From contig NZ_JAFWFN010000048.1 of NCBI RefSeq assembly GCF_017515565.1, forward strand, positions 1-42,690: DNA of 42,690 nucleotides. The letters run 5' to 3'. The notes below the pieces were generated by a model. The model was not told the DNA's origin and made no database searches. It saw only the letters and a list, made by a program, of their open reading frames with translations. Positions 8,272 through 16,248 of this stretch are shown in pieces. Positions within the stretch are counted from its first letter, which is position 1. Each line of letters starts with the position of its first letter. A program made the position numbers and the translations under genes. This DNA is from Halomonas sp. (GTDB taxonomy: Bacteria; Pseudomonadota; Gammaproteobacteria; Pseudomonadales; Halomonadaceae).

Positions 8272-8535
8272 TTAAGAAGCGAGTAGCTGTTTATTGCGCA
8301 CATAGTGATCGAATTCAGTAAAGCCACCAATGTGCTGCTGGTCGACAAATATTTGCGGAACTGTATGAATTGGTTTGCCCGCGGTTCTAGCAATATCTTC
8401 TTTGGTAACACCCTCTGTGGGCATATCTACGTAGCGATAGCCTTCAATCTTTCCTGTGCTTTCCAGGTGGTCAGCTAACTGCTTTGCGCGGACGCAAAAA
8501 GGGCAAGACATGCGACCAAAAATAACCACAAACAT
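8272..8535 (-). CDS. grxA: Glutaredoxin, GrxA-type
   Basis: A small (87-residue) thiol-disulfide oxidoreductase that uses glutathione to reduce protein disulfides or ribonucleotide reductase. The dithiol active site CPFC is at about 11-14 (GRMSCPFCVRAKQL). The cis-Pro motif TVPQIF lies near 59 and the GG of IGGFTEF near 70, both expected for the family. The ATG at 8535 is chosen because AAAGGAG lies nine bases upstream; an in-frame extension to 8718 has no such support and would intrude on the divergent gene. It is the E. coli Grx1 type by size. Confidence 0.88.
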   Translation of the reverse strand: MFVVIFGRMSCPFCVRAKQLADHLESTGKIEGYRYVDMPTEGVTKEDIARTAGKPIHTVPQIFVDQQHIGGFTEFDHYVRNKQLLAS

Positions 8536-8675
8536 GGGTAACGCTCCTTTAAAATAATGGGCTTTCAGTAAAAAATTGTGACTATTGTGGCGTAGCTGGG
8601 ATGCTTTCGCCAATAGCACCAAACTACGTCCATCATTGAGGCGCGTTATCGGTGCCATTTGTTCAAGGAGAAGTG

Positions 8676-9101
8676 ATGCAACGTTTGGCTCCCCAGGAGT
8701 ATCAGCACCTAGCGACACTGGCGCAGGCGTATCGAGATGCGCACCTCCGCTCTATCAAAGGGAATAGCCACTATAACCCTCGATTAGGCGTAGATGCTTT
8801 ATGCTTTGAGCACCTCAACGAGACAGTTCATGGGGCTTCACTGATGGTGGGGGCCTTGATGACGCCTTGTGAGCTTTGGCTGATGGCGGTTCCCGAACAG
8901 TCCATGCTGACGTCGCCGCTACCTGAAACGCTGTTGCTTGACTTACCCTCGGGGCGTTACTCGTTAGCCCTGGAGCGGTTGCCTACTGGCTATGAAATCT
9001 ACAAGCGTAGTGTCTTAGAGGATTTAAGCGATCTCGAAAGTATGCAGGATGCAGCTCAGCTAGCGCAGAAGATGATGTCGCGCTTGATGGCCCAGAGCTG
9101 A
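8676..9101 (+). CDS. HybE-like [NiFe]-hydrogenase assembly chaperone homologue
   Basis: The 141-residue protein shows the HybE pattern: NPRLGVDALCF (about 34), then GALMTPCELWLMAVP (about 58), corresponding to the family's VxTPW block, then DLPSGRYSLALE (about 88). HybE proteins assist maturation or Tat-signal proofreading of hydrogenase 2. No hydrogenase gene is present in this window, and the TPW tryptophan is cysteine here. It may therefore serve another metalloenzyme or be a divergent relative. The ATG at 8676 has AAGGAG five bases upstream; an in-frame GTG at 8652 is less likely. Confidence 0.62.
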   Translation: MQRLAPQEYQHLATLAQAYRDAHLRSIKGNSHYNPRLGVDALCFEHLNETVHGASLMVGALMTPCELWLMAVPEQSMLTSPLPETLLLDLPSGRYSLALERLPTGYEIYKRSVLEDLSDLESMQDAAQLAQKMMSRLMAQS

Positions 9102-9382
9102 GTGCCTTAAGAGCAGAGTATGCAGACAGCCTGACGGGCTTCTATACTCGTAACCGTTACGTCTGGATGCTTCAGTTTTTTCGTTATGAATAACTTCGAT
9201 ATCATCAACGTGTCCCGGCTTTCGATATTTCTCACTGATTTTTGTAAAAGTCCAAGTGTGGCACGAGAGAGTCGAAGAGTACCGAGCGTTAAATTATTAA
9301 CTATTTTTATGTCGTGTTCTTTCAAGGACGATTTTTCAAGACCTGCTTTTCAACATCCAATTTTACACAAAAGGAAATGCTA
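9102..9382. other. Spacer between the HybE-like gene and bdhA
   Basis: A 281-base, rather AT-rich gap. It contains a small perfect palindromic element gttat-ga-ataac at 9183-9194. Open frames on both strands here lack homology, good ribosome sites and coding character. It probably carries the bdhA promoter, but I cannot place -35/-10 boxes with confidence. Confidence 0.5.
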
Positions 9383-10156
9383 ATGAGTTCTCAAGTAGCC
9401 GCAACTCCCCGCGTTGCTGTGGTAACCGGCACCACCACAGGTATTGGTGCTGCCGTTGTGAAACATTTTTGCGAACTGGGTCATCAAGTCCTGGCAGTGG
9501 ATTTCAATCCAAAAGGAAAGGAAGTGGCCGATGCGGCTGGCGCGGCGTTCTACCAGGCTGACCTAACCGACCCTGACGCGTGTCGGGCAGCTATCGCGGA
9601 TGCGGTAAAGCGCTTTGGTGGCGTGGATATCTTGGTGAACAATGCGGGTATTCAGCACGTTGCTTCGATTGAAACCTTTCCTGAAGAGAAGTGGCGTCAG
9701 ATTATCGATCTAATGCTCACGGCGCCTTTCATTCTCACCCAAGCGGCTTGGCCATCAATGCGTGAAAAAGGCTGGGGGCGAATTATTAATATTGCCTCGA
9801 TTCATGCCCACGTAGCCTCGCCCGGCAAGTCTGCCTACGTAAGTGCTAAGCATGGCATGATGGGGCTGACTAAAACCGCTGCACTGGAAGGCGGCGAGCA
9901 GGGGATTACCGCCAACGCTATTTGCCCTGCCTATGTGAGAACGCCGCTGGTCGATAACCAAATCGCCGATCAAGCCAAGCTGCACGGTATGGGCGAGCAA
10001 GAGGTGATTGAAAACATCATGCTAAAAAATGCCGCTGTTAAGCGTTTAATCGAACCAATCGAAGTGGCGCAGATGGTAGCGTATCTCGCTTCTGACGCTA
10101 CTGGGGCGGTAACCGGTTCAAGCTGGAATATTGACTTAGGCTGGACAGCCCGCTAA
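9383..10156 (+). CDS. bdhA: 3-hydroxybutyrate dehydrogenase (short-chain dehydrogenase)
   Basis: Oxidises 3-hydroxybutyrate to acetoacetate with NAD+. At 257 residues it is a typical SDR. The cofactor motif TGTTTGIG is at about 13-20 and NNAG is near 90. The catalytic Ser, Tyr and Lys lie in IASIHAH (about 140) and YVSAK (about 155-159). GITANAICPAYVRTPLV follows, and the C-terminus NIDLGWTAR resembles the IDGGWTAQ ending of BdhA proteins. The ATG at 9383 has AAGGAA with a six-base spacer. It works logically with scoAB 2 kb upstream in use of 3-hydroxybutyrate, the monomer of polyhydroxybutyrate. Confidence 0.9.
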   Translation: MSSQVAATPRVAVVTGTTTGIGAAVVKHFCELGHQVLAVDFNPKGKEVADAAGAAFYQADLTDPDACRAAIADAVKRFGGVDILVNNAGIQHVASIETFPEEKWRQIIDLMLTAPFILTQAAWPSMREKGWGRIINIASIHAHVASPGKSAYVSAKHGMMGLTKTAALEGGEQGITANAICPAYVRTPLVDNQIADQAKLHGMGEQEVIENIMLKNAAVKRLIEPIEVAQMVAYLASDATGAVTGSSWNIDLGWTAR

Positions 10157-10167
10157 CGCGATCACTT

Positions 10168-10232
10168 CCCCTGTTAGTGTGTGTGCCTCCCATCCCGAAG
10201 CGTTTATAAGAGGGTGGGTAACAGGGGGTTTT
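10168..10232. terminator. Long stem-loop between converging bdhA and regA-type genes
   Basis: cccctgtta at 10168-10176 pairs exactly with taacagggg at 10219-10227. The 42-base loop may pair further (CCTCCC against GGGTGGG). GTTTT follows at 10228-10232, so it can end bdhA transcription. The long loop lowers confidence. Confidence 0.55.
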
Positions 10233-10273
10233 GCTGATGCATAGATGCTTACTCAACTGAGTTTTAAATTGAG

Positions 10274-10813
10274 TTAACGGCGAACCGGGCGTTTTTGTAA
10301 CTTGCGTTGTAGGGTTCGCCGGTGCATGCCCAGCGCGCGGGCAGTCGCGGAAATATTGCCATCGTGCTCTTGAAGCACTTTTTGGATGTGTTCCCAGGTA
10401 ATGCGGTTGATAGAGGGCGGGTTATCGGCAAGCTCGATGTTGGGATCGCCTTCCTGCTGTTCAAACGCATGAATAACGTCGTCCGCGTCAGCGGGTTTAC
10501 ACAAGTAGTTCACTGCGCCTAGCTTGATGGCTTCTACTGCGGTGGCAATGCTCGAATAACCGGTAAGCACCACAATGCGGCACTGAGGCACGGTGATGAG
10601 CAGCTCAGGTAGTAGTTTGAGCCCCGAGCTGTGTTCGAGTTTAAGGTCCAATGTTGCCATGGTGGGTACAAATTGCGCCGCTACCGTTAGTGCTTGGTCG
10701 GCATCGTGGGCAACCATTACCTCGTAGCCACGACGGCTGAGTGCTCGGCTCAATACATGGCAAAACATTTCATCGTCATCAATAATTAGAAGGCGTTGCT
10801 CGTGCGTTTGCAT
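10274..10813 (-). CDS. RegA/PrrA/RoxR-type redox response regulator
   Basis: A 179-residue two-component regulator. The receiver domain spans about 7-120, with acidic residues IDDDE (about 11-15), the phosphoacceptor Asp56 in ATLDLKLE, Thr near 84 and the conserved Lys in CKPAD (about 105). A Fis-type helix-turn-helix closes the protein. Its recognition region GNISATARALGMHRRTLQRK is nearly invariant in the RegA/PrrA/ActR/RoxR family, which controls respiration, redox balance and terminal oxidases. GAGG lies five bases before the ATG. It is last in an operon with the sensor kinase, 36 bases upstream. Confidence 0.93.
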   Translation of the reverse strand: MQTHEQRLLIIDDDEMFCHVLSRALSRRGYEVMVAHDADQALTVAAQFVPTMATLDLKLEHSSGLKLLPELLITVPQCRIVVLTGYSSIATAVEAIKLGAVNYLCKPADADDVIHAFEQQEGDPNIELADNPPSINRITWEHIQKVLQEHDGNISATARALGMHRRTLQRKLQKRPVRR

Positions 10814-10849
10814 GATGTCCTCGGTGTTGCTGCGGCTGCCATGCCGCTA

Positions 10850-12124
10850 TTACCTATCTGGGGCGGAGCAGCGCGGAAGCGTTACTTCCGTTAACGTGCC
10901 ACCTTCAGGGTGATTGTACAGTCTAACGCCGCCGCCAAAGCGGTTAATCGTGGCATGGGTTAAAAACAAGCCAATTCCCATCCCTTTGCTTTTTGTAGAG
11001 ACGAAGGTGTCGCCAAGCTGGTCAGCGATGGACATAGCAATCCCAGGGCCGTGATCGCGTATATCGATAATTACGCTCTCTTCCTGCCAATCTAACCGAA
11101 TGGCAATCTGCTCTGGATTTGCATCGGCGGCATTGTTTAATAAGTTAGTAAGTGCTTGGTCAAGGGTCGCATCCACGGCAAGCCAAGGGCGGCCACGTTT
11201 CTCAGTAACATCGAAGTGGTGGCTAACATCGGGCCTGATAACCAGCCAGCGCTGTACCACGCCTGCCAACCACACTTCTGCATCGAGCACTTCGGGTTCG
11301 GCCATACGCCGACGATCCGCATTGGTGACCAAGTGCTGCAAACGCGATTTGCACACATCGACCTGTTGGCGCAGCAATGCAATATCCTGCTGAAGTACGC
11401 TGTCCTTGGGTGCTTCATCTTGCATCTCTTTAAGAAGCACCGCCATGGTGGAGAGTGGGGTGCCTAGTTCGTGTGCAGTGCCCGCGGCTTGGGTGGCCAC
11501 TGCTAGTACCTGTTCGTTGCGCAGAGCAGATTCCCGAGTGAGCGACAAGGCTTTATCCCGGTTGCGAAGCGCATGCGCCATCTTATAAATAAAAAAAGTG
11601 ACCAGCCCCGCCGATAGGCCAAAGTTGAGCCACATGCCCAGCACGTGAAGGCTGAGTGGGCCATCGCTATTGATGTGGCCTAGCTGCGGGATAGGGTGAT
11701 AGTAAAACATCAAAAACGTATAACCCGCCATGGAGCAGGCGGCTACTGTCCAGGCATGGCGCCAGGGTAGCGTGGCGGCTGCAATGGTTACCGGCACTAG
11801 GTAATAGGTAATAAACGGGTTGGTAGAGCCACCGGAAAAATAAAATAGCAGTGTCAAACCGGCCACATCGGCTAATAAGTGGGAAAGGTATTCAATATGT
11901 TTTACCGCCCGGGGCCTGCCAAGACGCCACCAAGTCGCAATATTAAGCACGCCCATAGCAATGACCACACTGACCACTGCAGTAACGGGCAAATCAAACG
12001 CTAAGAATTCGATGCCGACAATAATCGCCAGTAAAAAGCCAGTCCATGTAATGCCTCGGACAATGGTCAATCGAACCAGATTGCGGTTTGGCGTTGACAG
12101 CGGCAGGGGAAGGGCGGTGGGCAT
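10850..12124 (-). CDS. RegB/PrrB/RoxS-type redox sensor histidine kinase
   Basis: A membrane sensor kinase of 424 residues with about six transmembrane helices in the first 185. GGSTNPF at 98-104 matches the GGxxNPF element linked to quinone sensing in RegB. The phosphorylated His218 lies in TAHELGTPLS. Cys258 (VDVCKSRL) matches the redox-active cysteine region of RegB. The ATPase domain has NLLNNAADA, DHGPGI and KGMGIGLFL. The ATG at 12124 starts eight bases after the stop of the upstream gene; a TTG-initiated longer form (12166) would overlap that gene and is less likely. It signals to the adjacent RegA-type regulator. Confidence 0.93.
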   Translation of the reverse strand: MPTALPLPLSTPNRNLVRLTIVRGITWTGFLLAIIVGIEFLAFDLPVTAVVSVVIAMGVLNIATWWRLGRPRAVKHIEYLSHLLADVAGLTLLFYFSGGSTNPFITYYLVPVTIAAATLPWRHAWTVAACSMAGYTFLMFYYHPIPQLGHINSDGPLSLHVLGMWLNFGLSAGLVTFFIYKMAHALRNRDKALSLTRESALRNEQVLAVATQAAGTAHELGTPLSTMAVLLKEMQDEAPKDSVLQQDIALLRQQVDVCKSRLQHLVTNADRRRMAEPEVLDAEVWLAGVVQRWLVIRPDVSHHFDVTEKRGRPWLAVDATLDQALTNLLNNAADANPEQIAIRLDWQEESVIIDIRDHGPGIAMSIADQLGDTFVSTKSKGMGIGLFLTHATINRFGGGVRLYNHPEGGTLTEVTLPRCSAPDR

Positions 12125-12131
12125 AACGAGC

Positions 12132-12548
12132 TTATTTACCTGATGTTTTAACACTATGAATGACAAATTTGATAAATAGGGTCATGACAAAGGTCATCCA
12201 CCCTGCTGAAGCTAAAAAGTTAAACAGCAGCATTTTGGGTGGGAGCCAGGCGCTACCCACGATGGCTTCAAGCATGATGTGGAAAAACATTGCCAAAAGA
12301 AGTGGCAATGCAAGCGTATGAATCCACATGTCCGTTCGCCGCTTACGGATATGGTAGCGCCCCAATAAATAGCGCATGGGGCGGTGAGCCCAGCTAATAA
12401 GTACCAAGGCGCCGACCACAAACAGCATTGCCACAGTGGGTTCGGTACTGCCTGTGTACATTGAAATAGAGATCGACCAGGCAAGCCCAAGCCACATTAA
12501 CCCTTCAATGCTGGCGATAATGTCGGCATAGCGACGCACGTTCTGCAT
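12132..12548 (-). CDS. Unidentified four-helix membrane protein, first gene of the redox operon
   Basis: I do not recognise the family. The 138-residue protein has four likely transmembrane helices at about 12-30, 37-54, 78-98 and 107-130. A short basic loop (RYHIRKRRTD) precedes helix three, and helix three has histidines at both ends (IHTLALPLLLAMFFHIMLE). It lies seven bases upstream of the RegB-type kinase start, so cotranscription and a functional link to redox sensing are likely. Whether the histidines bind heme or another cofactor cannot be told. The start is ATG 12548 or a TTG six bases earlier, which has the better distance to AAGGA. Confidence 0.75.
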   Translation of the reverse strand: MQNVRRYADIIASIEGLMWLGLAWSISISMYTGSTEPTVAMLFVVGALVLISWAHRPMRYLLGRYHIRKRRTDMWIHTLALPLLLAMFFHIMLEAIVGSAWLPPKMLLFNFLASAGWMTFVMTLFIKFVIHSVKTSGK

Positions 12549-12646
12549 AAACAACGAGATCCTTGATCCTACAAAGTGCCGCCATGATACGACACTTGAT
12601 GAGGGCTGTGGGGCAGAACGGTAGATTTATACCCCGCCGTATTGGG

Positions 12647-12652
12647 TATACT
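12647..12652 (+). promoter_or_regulatory. Candidate -10 element for pyrC
   Basis: TATACT lies 59 bases before the pyrC GTG. No convincing -35 hexamer is found at the expected distance, so this is only a candidate. Confidence 0.35.
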
Positions 12653-12710
12653 GTGCGCTCTCTAATTCTCTGCTCGATTACTCTACAACCAGATAAGCAC
12701 AGGACTTGCC

Positions 12711-13751
12711 GTGGACGCTATTACGTTAACCCGCCCTGATGATTGGCACCTTCATTTACGTGATGATGAGGCGCTAAACGCCGTGGTAGGCCATACCGCC
12801 GCCCAAATGGGCCGAGCGATTATCATGCCAAACCTCAAGCCCCCCGTGACCACCACCGAGCAGGCCATTGCTTACCGCGAACGCATCTTGGCAGCGCTGC
12901 CCAGTGGTAGTCGCTTTGAGCCGCTAATGACGCTCTACCTAACCGATACGACGCCTGTCAGTGAAATTGAAAAAGCGGTTGAGAGCGGTGTGGTTAAAGC
13001 CGTTAAGCTCTATCCGGCCGGGGCAACAACTAATTCGGCCTCTGGCGTGACCGATATTGCCCACTGCGACGAGGCAATTGCGATGATGGCCAAGTTGGGT
13101 ATGCCATTGTTGGTTCATGGTGAGGTCACCGATAGTGATATCGATATTTTCGACCGTGAAGCAGCGTTCATAGAGCGGGTAATGAAACCCCTGCTGGCGA
13201 GGCACCTTAGCCTTAAGGTGGTGTTTGAGCACATTACGACTCAGCAGGCAGCGGAGTTTGTTGCCGCTGCACCTGGCAATATTGCAGCCACGATTACTGC
13301 TCACCATTTGCTGTTTAACCGCAATAAGATGCTGGCGGGTGGCATTCGGCCCCATTACTACTGCTTGCCGATTTTAAAACGCGAACAGCATCGTCAGGCG
13401 CTCTTAAAAGCTGCGACCAGTGGAAGCCCGAAGTTTTTCCTGGGTACCGATAGTGCTCCCCATGCCCAAGGTGATAAGGAGTCGAGCTGTGGTTGTGCAG
13501 GTGCGTACACGGCGCCTGCCGCGATTGAGCTGTATGCAGTCGCGTTTGAAGAGATGCAGGCGCTGGATAAGCTTGAAGCCTTTGCTAGTTTAAATGGCCC
13601 GCGTTTTTACGGGCTTTCTCCCAATACGGACACCATCACGCTGGAGCGCCGAGAATGGCGTCTGCCGGAACGGTTCCCCTACGCCGGTGGCCAGGACATC
13701 ATTCCGCTAATGGCGGGTGAGACCTTGCCGTGGGCGCTTAAAGGCGCCTGA
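12711..13751 (+). CDS. pyrC: Dihydroorotase, class II
   Basis: Cyclises carbamoyl-aspartate to dihydroorotate in pyrimidine synthesis. The 346-residue length is that of the short PyrC form of Gammaproteobacteria. Zinc ligands are all visible: His13 and His15 (DWHLHLRD), the carboxylated Lys99 ([10 protein letters not shown]), His136 (LLVHGEV), His174 (VFEHIT) and Asp247 (LGTDSAPH). The start is GTG with a weak AGGAC site. It converges on mtnN with a terminator hairpin between them and appears to be transcribed alone. Confidence 0.96.
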   Translation: MDAITLTRPDDWHLHLRDDEALNAVVGHTAAQMGRAIIMPNLKPPVTTTEQAIAYRERILAALPSGSRFEPLMTLYLTDTTPVSEIEKAVESGVVKAVKLYPAGATTNSASGVTDIAHCDEAIAMMAKLGMPLLVHGEVTDSDIDIFDREAAFIERVMKPLLARHLSLKVVFEHITTQQAAEFVAAAPGNIAATITAHHLLFNRNKMLAGGIRPHYYCLPILKREQHRQALLKAATSGSPKFFLGTDSAPHAQGDKESSCGCAGAYTAPAAIELYAVAFEEMQALDKLEAFASLNGPRFYGLSPNTDTITLERREWRLPERFPYAGGQDIIPLMAGETLPWALKGA

Positions 13752-13810
13752 AAAGCGGCGCCAGACCATCAAAGCGCGCTATCGCGTTTTTATCTAGCGC
13801 TAGCAAGGCA

Positions 13811-13834
13811 AAACGGAGCCATTGGGCTCCGTTT
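13811..13834. terminator. Terminator hairpin between converging pyrC and mtnN
   Basis: aaacggagcc (13811-13820) pairs perfectly with ggctccgttt (13825-13834) around a four-base loop. T-rich sequence follows on the plus strand. Confidence 0.8.
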
Positions 13835-13857
13835 CGTTTTGTGTTTTGCGTTGTCGG

Positions 13858-14565
13858 CTAGGCGTTACCGAGCGCTATTAGCATTTGATCGACCATGCGG
13901 GAGGAGTGATCCGCGGCGATGTCTAGGAACTGCTCAAAAGAGAGGTGGTTGTCGCCGCTGCCGGGAATATCCGAGAGCGCGCGGATTACCACAAACGGGC
14001 ATCCGTAGAGGTGACAAGTTTGTGCGATAGCAGCGCCTTCCATTTCAACCGCCAGCATCGTAGGGAACTGCGCGCGGGTAGTGGCCACGCGTTCTGGGTC
14101 AGCCATAAAGGCGTCTCCCGTGGCGATTAATCCTTCACGAACGTTTACTTCCCCCAGCGCTGCAATAGCGCCGCGGGCTATGTCGCGCAGCTGCTTATCA
14201 GCTTGATAAGCGGCGGGCATGCCAGGCACTTGGCCCAACTCATAGCCGAACACGACTGCGTCCACATCATGGTGACGAACTTCATCAGAGATGATGACAT
14301 CGCCGATACTCAGATCGGTAGCGAAGCCACCTGCTGAGCCGGTGTTAATAATAGCGTCAGGCTGATGACGCTCAAGTAGTATAGCGGTGCCTACGGCGGC
14401 GTTGACCTTGCCGATGCCTGACTGCAACACCACAATCTCTAACCCATGACGCGTACCGGTATAGAATACAAAACCGGCATGTTCATAACGCTCAGCATTT
14501 TCAAGCTGGCTGGCTAAAAGGTTAACTTCTTGCGCCATGGCGCCAATAATTCCAATCCGTCGCAC
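13858..14565 (-). CDS. mtnN: 5'-methylthioadenosine/S-adenosylhomocysteine nucleosidase
   Basis: Hydrolyses methylthioadenosine, S-adenosylhomocysteine and 5'-deoxyadenosine to adenine plus the ribose part, recycling by-products of SAM use. At 235 residues it is standard size. Catalytic residues are in place: Glu13 (GAMAQEV), the substrate-binding Glu in AVEMEGAAIAQ (about 174) and Asp in ALSDIPG (about 197). The start is GTG with AAGGAG nine bases upstream. FolD lies just upstream on the same strand across a 55-base gap, so the two one-carbon/methyl-cycle genes may be cotranscribed. Confidence 0.94.
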   Translation of the reverse strand: MRRIGIIGAMAQEVNLLASQLENAERYEHAGFVFYTGTRHGLEIVVLQSGIGKVNAAVGTAILLERHQPDAIINTGSAGGFATDLSIGDVIISDEVRHHDVDAVVFGYELGQVPGMPAAYQADKQLRDIARGAIAALGEVNVREGLIATGDAFMADPERVATTRAQFPTMLAVEMEGAAIAQTCHLYGCPFVVIRALSDIPGSGDNHLSFEQFLDIAADHSSRMVDQMLIALGNA

Positions 14566-14620
14566 GTTAAGGTGCTCCTTGGTTGCTCAGTATCGTCTTC
14601 AGGCGGCGTTCAGTTAGCCC

Positions 14621-15481
14621 TTACAGAGCGTTGTCGTGGCGCTCAGCGGCTTCTAGGGTGTTTTCAAGCAGGGTAGCAACCGTCATTGGCCCTACGCCGC
14701 CGGGTACCGGGGTGATAAAACTGGCGCGTTCAGCGGCGATGGTAAAGTCGACATCCCCCATCAATGAGCCATCTTCTTGCCGGTTAATACCTACGTCGAT
14801 AACAATAGCGCCAGGCTTAATCCATTCACTATTGACGATGCCAGGCTTGCCGACAGCAACTACCAATAGATCAGCACGGCTAACGTGCGCTTGCAGATTC
14901 TGGGTAAAACGATGACAAACCGTCGTAGTGCAGCCCGCGAGCATAAGCTCCAGTGCCATGGGGCGGCCGACGATGTTAGAGGCGCCTACAACGGTGGCAT
15001 CTAACCCACGCACCGCAATCCCGCTTTGCGCCAGCATGGTCATAATGCCTTTAGGCGTACAGGGTCGCAGCGATGGCATTCGCTGAGCCAAGCGGCCAAT
15101 GTTGTAAGGGTGAAAGCCATCAACATCCTTGTCAGGACGGATGCGCTCTAAAATGGGTCGTGCATCCATATGGTCTGGCAAAGGTAGTTGAACCAGGATG
15201 CCATCAACCGCAGGGTCATCGTTTAGCTGGTCGACTAGGGTTTCCAGTGTTTCCTGCGCCGTGTCGGCGGGCAGGGCGTACTGGAAAGAGAGAATGCCCG
15301 CTTGCTCGCAGGCGCGGTGCTTATTACTGACATACACGTGAGACGCGGGGTCTTCTCCGACCACTACAACGGCTAGTCCGGGTACTCGAGCGCCGGCTTG
15401 CTGGCGTGCGCTGACTTTTTCGGCAACAGCGTGACGGACATTAGCGGCGATGGCTTTGCCATCGATGAGTTGGGCGGCCAT
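14621..15481 (-). CDS. folD: Bifunctional methylene-THF dehydrogenase / methenyl-THF cyclohydrolase
   Basis: Interconverts 5,10-methylene-THF and 10-formyl-THF with NADP+ in the cytoplasm. The 286 residues show the catalytic block [14 protein letters not shown] (Lys about 54), QLPLPDHMD (about 98), the nucleotide-binding region [16 protein letters not shown] (about 163) and the C-terminal [10 protein letters not shown] (about 260), all diagnostic of FolD. The ATG at 15481 is preceded by an AGGGA site. It produces one-carbon units that connect with GcvT elsewhere in the window. Confidence 0.96.
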   Translation of the reverse strand: MAAQLIDGKAIAANVRHAVAEKVSARQQAGARVPGLAVVVVGEDPASHVYVSNKHRACEQAGILSFQYALPADTAQETLETLVDQLNDDPAVDGILVQLPLPDHMDARPILERIRPDKDVDGFHPYNIGRLAQRMPSLRPCTPKGIMTMLAQSGIAVRGLDATVVGASNIVGRPMALELMLAGCTTTVCHRFTQNLQAHVSRADLLVVAVGKPGIVNSEWIKPGAIVIDVGINRQEDGSLMGDVDFTIAAERASFITPVPGGVGPMTVATLLENTLEAAERHDNAL

Positions 15482-15617
15482 GTAATGAGATCCCTATGCG
15501 AGGTTGAAGAGCAAAGCAGACTGCTAAATACGTGCAGCAACGCGCTTTCTATAAGGGGCAATTTTCGCATGCTAGGGCGGGAAGGCAAAGCATCTATCGA
15601 ATCAATCACTTTAGGTG

Positions 15618-15645
15618 TTGACTTTAAAATTAGAAATAGTAATAT
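15618..15645 (+). promoter_or_regulatory. Promoter for the tRNA-Pro-Arg-His cluster
   Basis: TTGACT (15618-15623) and TAATAT (15640-15645) are separated by 16 bases, a good sigma-70 match, about 48 bases before tRNA-Pro. The stretch right after the -10 (gcctcgc) is GC-rich, like the discriminator of stringently controlled stable-RNA promoters. Confidence 0.65.
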
Positions 15646-15692
15646 ATGCCTCGCTTGAGACGGGATACGCAGCAGCGTCTAAGGTAAGAAAT

Positions 15693-15769
15693 CGGGATGT
15701 AGCGCAGTCTGGTAGCGCGCCTGCTTTGGGAGCAGGATGTCGGGGGTTCGAATCCCTCCATCCCGACCA
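15693..15769 (+). tRNA. tRNA-Pro (anticodon TGG)
   Basis: The 77-base cloverleaf has acceptor arms CGGGATG and CATCCCG. The anticodon stem CCTGC/GCAGG encloses TTTGGGA, giving anticodon TGG at 15727-15729. The T arm holds GGTTCGAATCC, and CCA is encoded at the 3' end. Confidence 0.97.
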
Positions 15770-15861
15770 CATACCTAGTGCGGAAGATGGTAGCTTGCTT
15801 CTCCAGGCTTTGGTTGTGGTCAAGTGCTCATCAGTATTCAGCCAGACAGAATGCTTTATGT

Positions 15862-15938
15862 GCGCCCATAGCTCAACCGGATAGAGCAACGGCCTTCTAA
15901 GCCGTAGGTTGCGGGTTCAAGTCCTGCTGGGCGCGCCA
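15862..15938 (+). tRNA. tRNA-Arg (anticodon TCT)
   Basis: Acceptor arms GCGCCCA and TGGGCGC close a 77-base cloverleaf. Stem ACGGC/GCCGT with loop CTTCTAA gives anticodon TCT, reading AGA/AGG. The T loop GTTCAAGTC and an encoded CCA are present. It lies 92 bases after tRNA-Pro, with nothing recognisable between. Confidence 0.96.
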
Positions 15939-16041
15939 TTAATGATATAGATAATTACTTTTACTGAAGTGATTAAATCCAGATCAATAAATGGTGTTCT
16001 TGAGCAGTGACCTAAGGTTGTATTTAAAGTACTTCATCTAT

Positions 16042-16117
16042 GGTGGATGTAGCTCAGTGGTAGAGCCCCGGATTGTGACTCCGGTGGTCGTGGGTTCAAT
16101 CCCCATCATCCACCCCA
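16042..16117 (+). tRNA. tRNA-His (anticodon GTG)
   Basis: Acceptor arms GTGGATG and CATCCAC are extended by the extra G at position -1 (16042), characteristic of tRNA-His. Stem CCGGA/TCCGG with loop TTGTGAC gives anticodon GTG. CCA is encoded. It is the last tRNA of the cluster; 103 bases separate it from tRNA-Arg. Confidence 0.96.
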
Positions 16118-16248
16118 TTATCCTTCCTGTATATTTGCAGCTTCCATAAAAATGGCTGATTGTTCTTTGAGCCAACCCTCCTTGTTAATCTTAATTCCTT
16201 AGTTTTATTATATCTGTTTTGTATCGTCCCTTTTGCCCCAGCGTCATT

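Noticed and set aside
9250-9275. Sigma-54 promoter before bdhA (tggcacg)
   Set aside because: The -24-like half is present, but the -12 GC is missing at the required spacing.
9107-9325. 72-codon minus-strand frame in the spacer before bdhA
   Set aside because: No ribosome site or recognisable family; overlaps a plus-strand frame of equally poor quality.
15693-16117. tRNA cluster as integration site of a mobile element
   Set aside because: No integrase gene, no direct repeat of a tRNA 3' end and no phage-like genes in the flanks.
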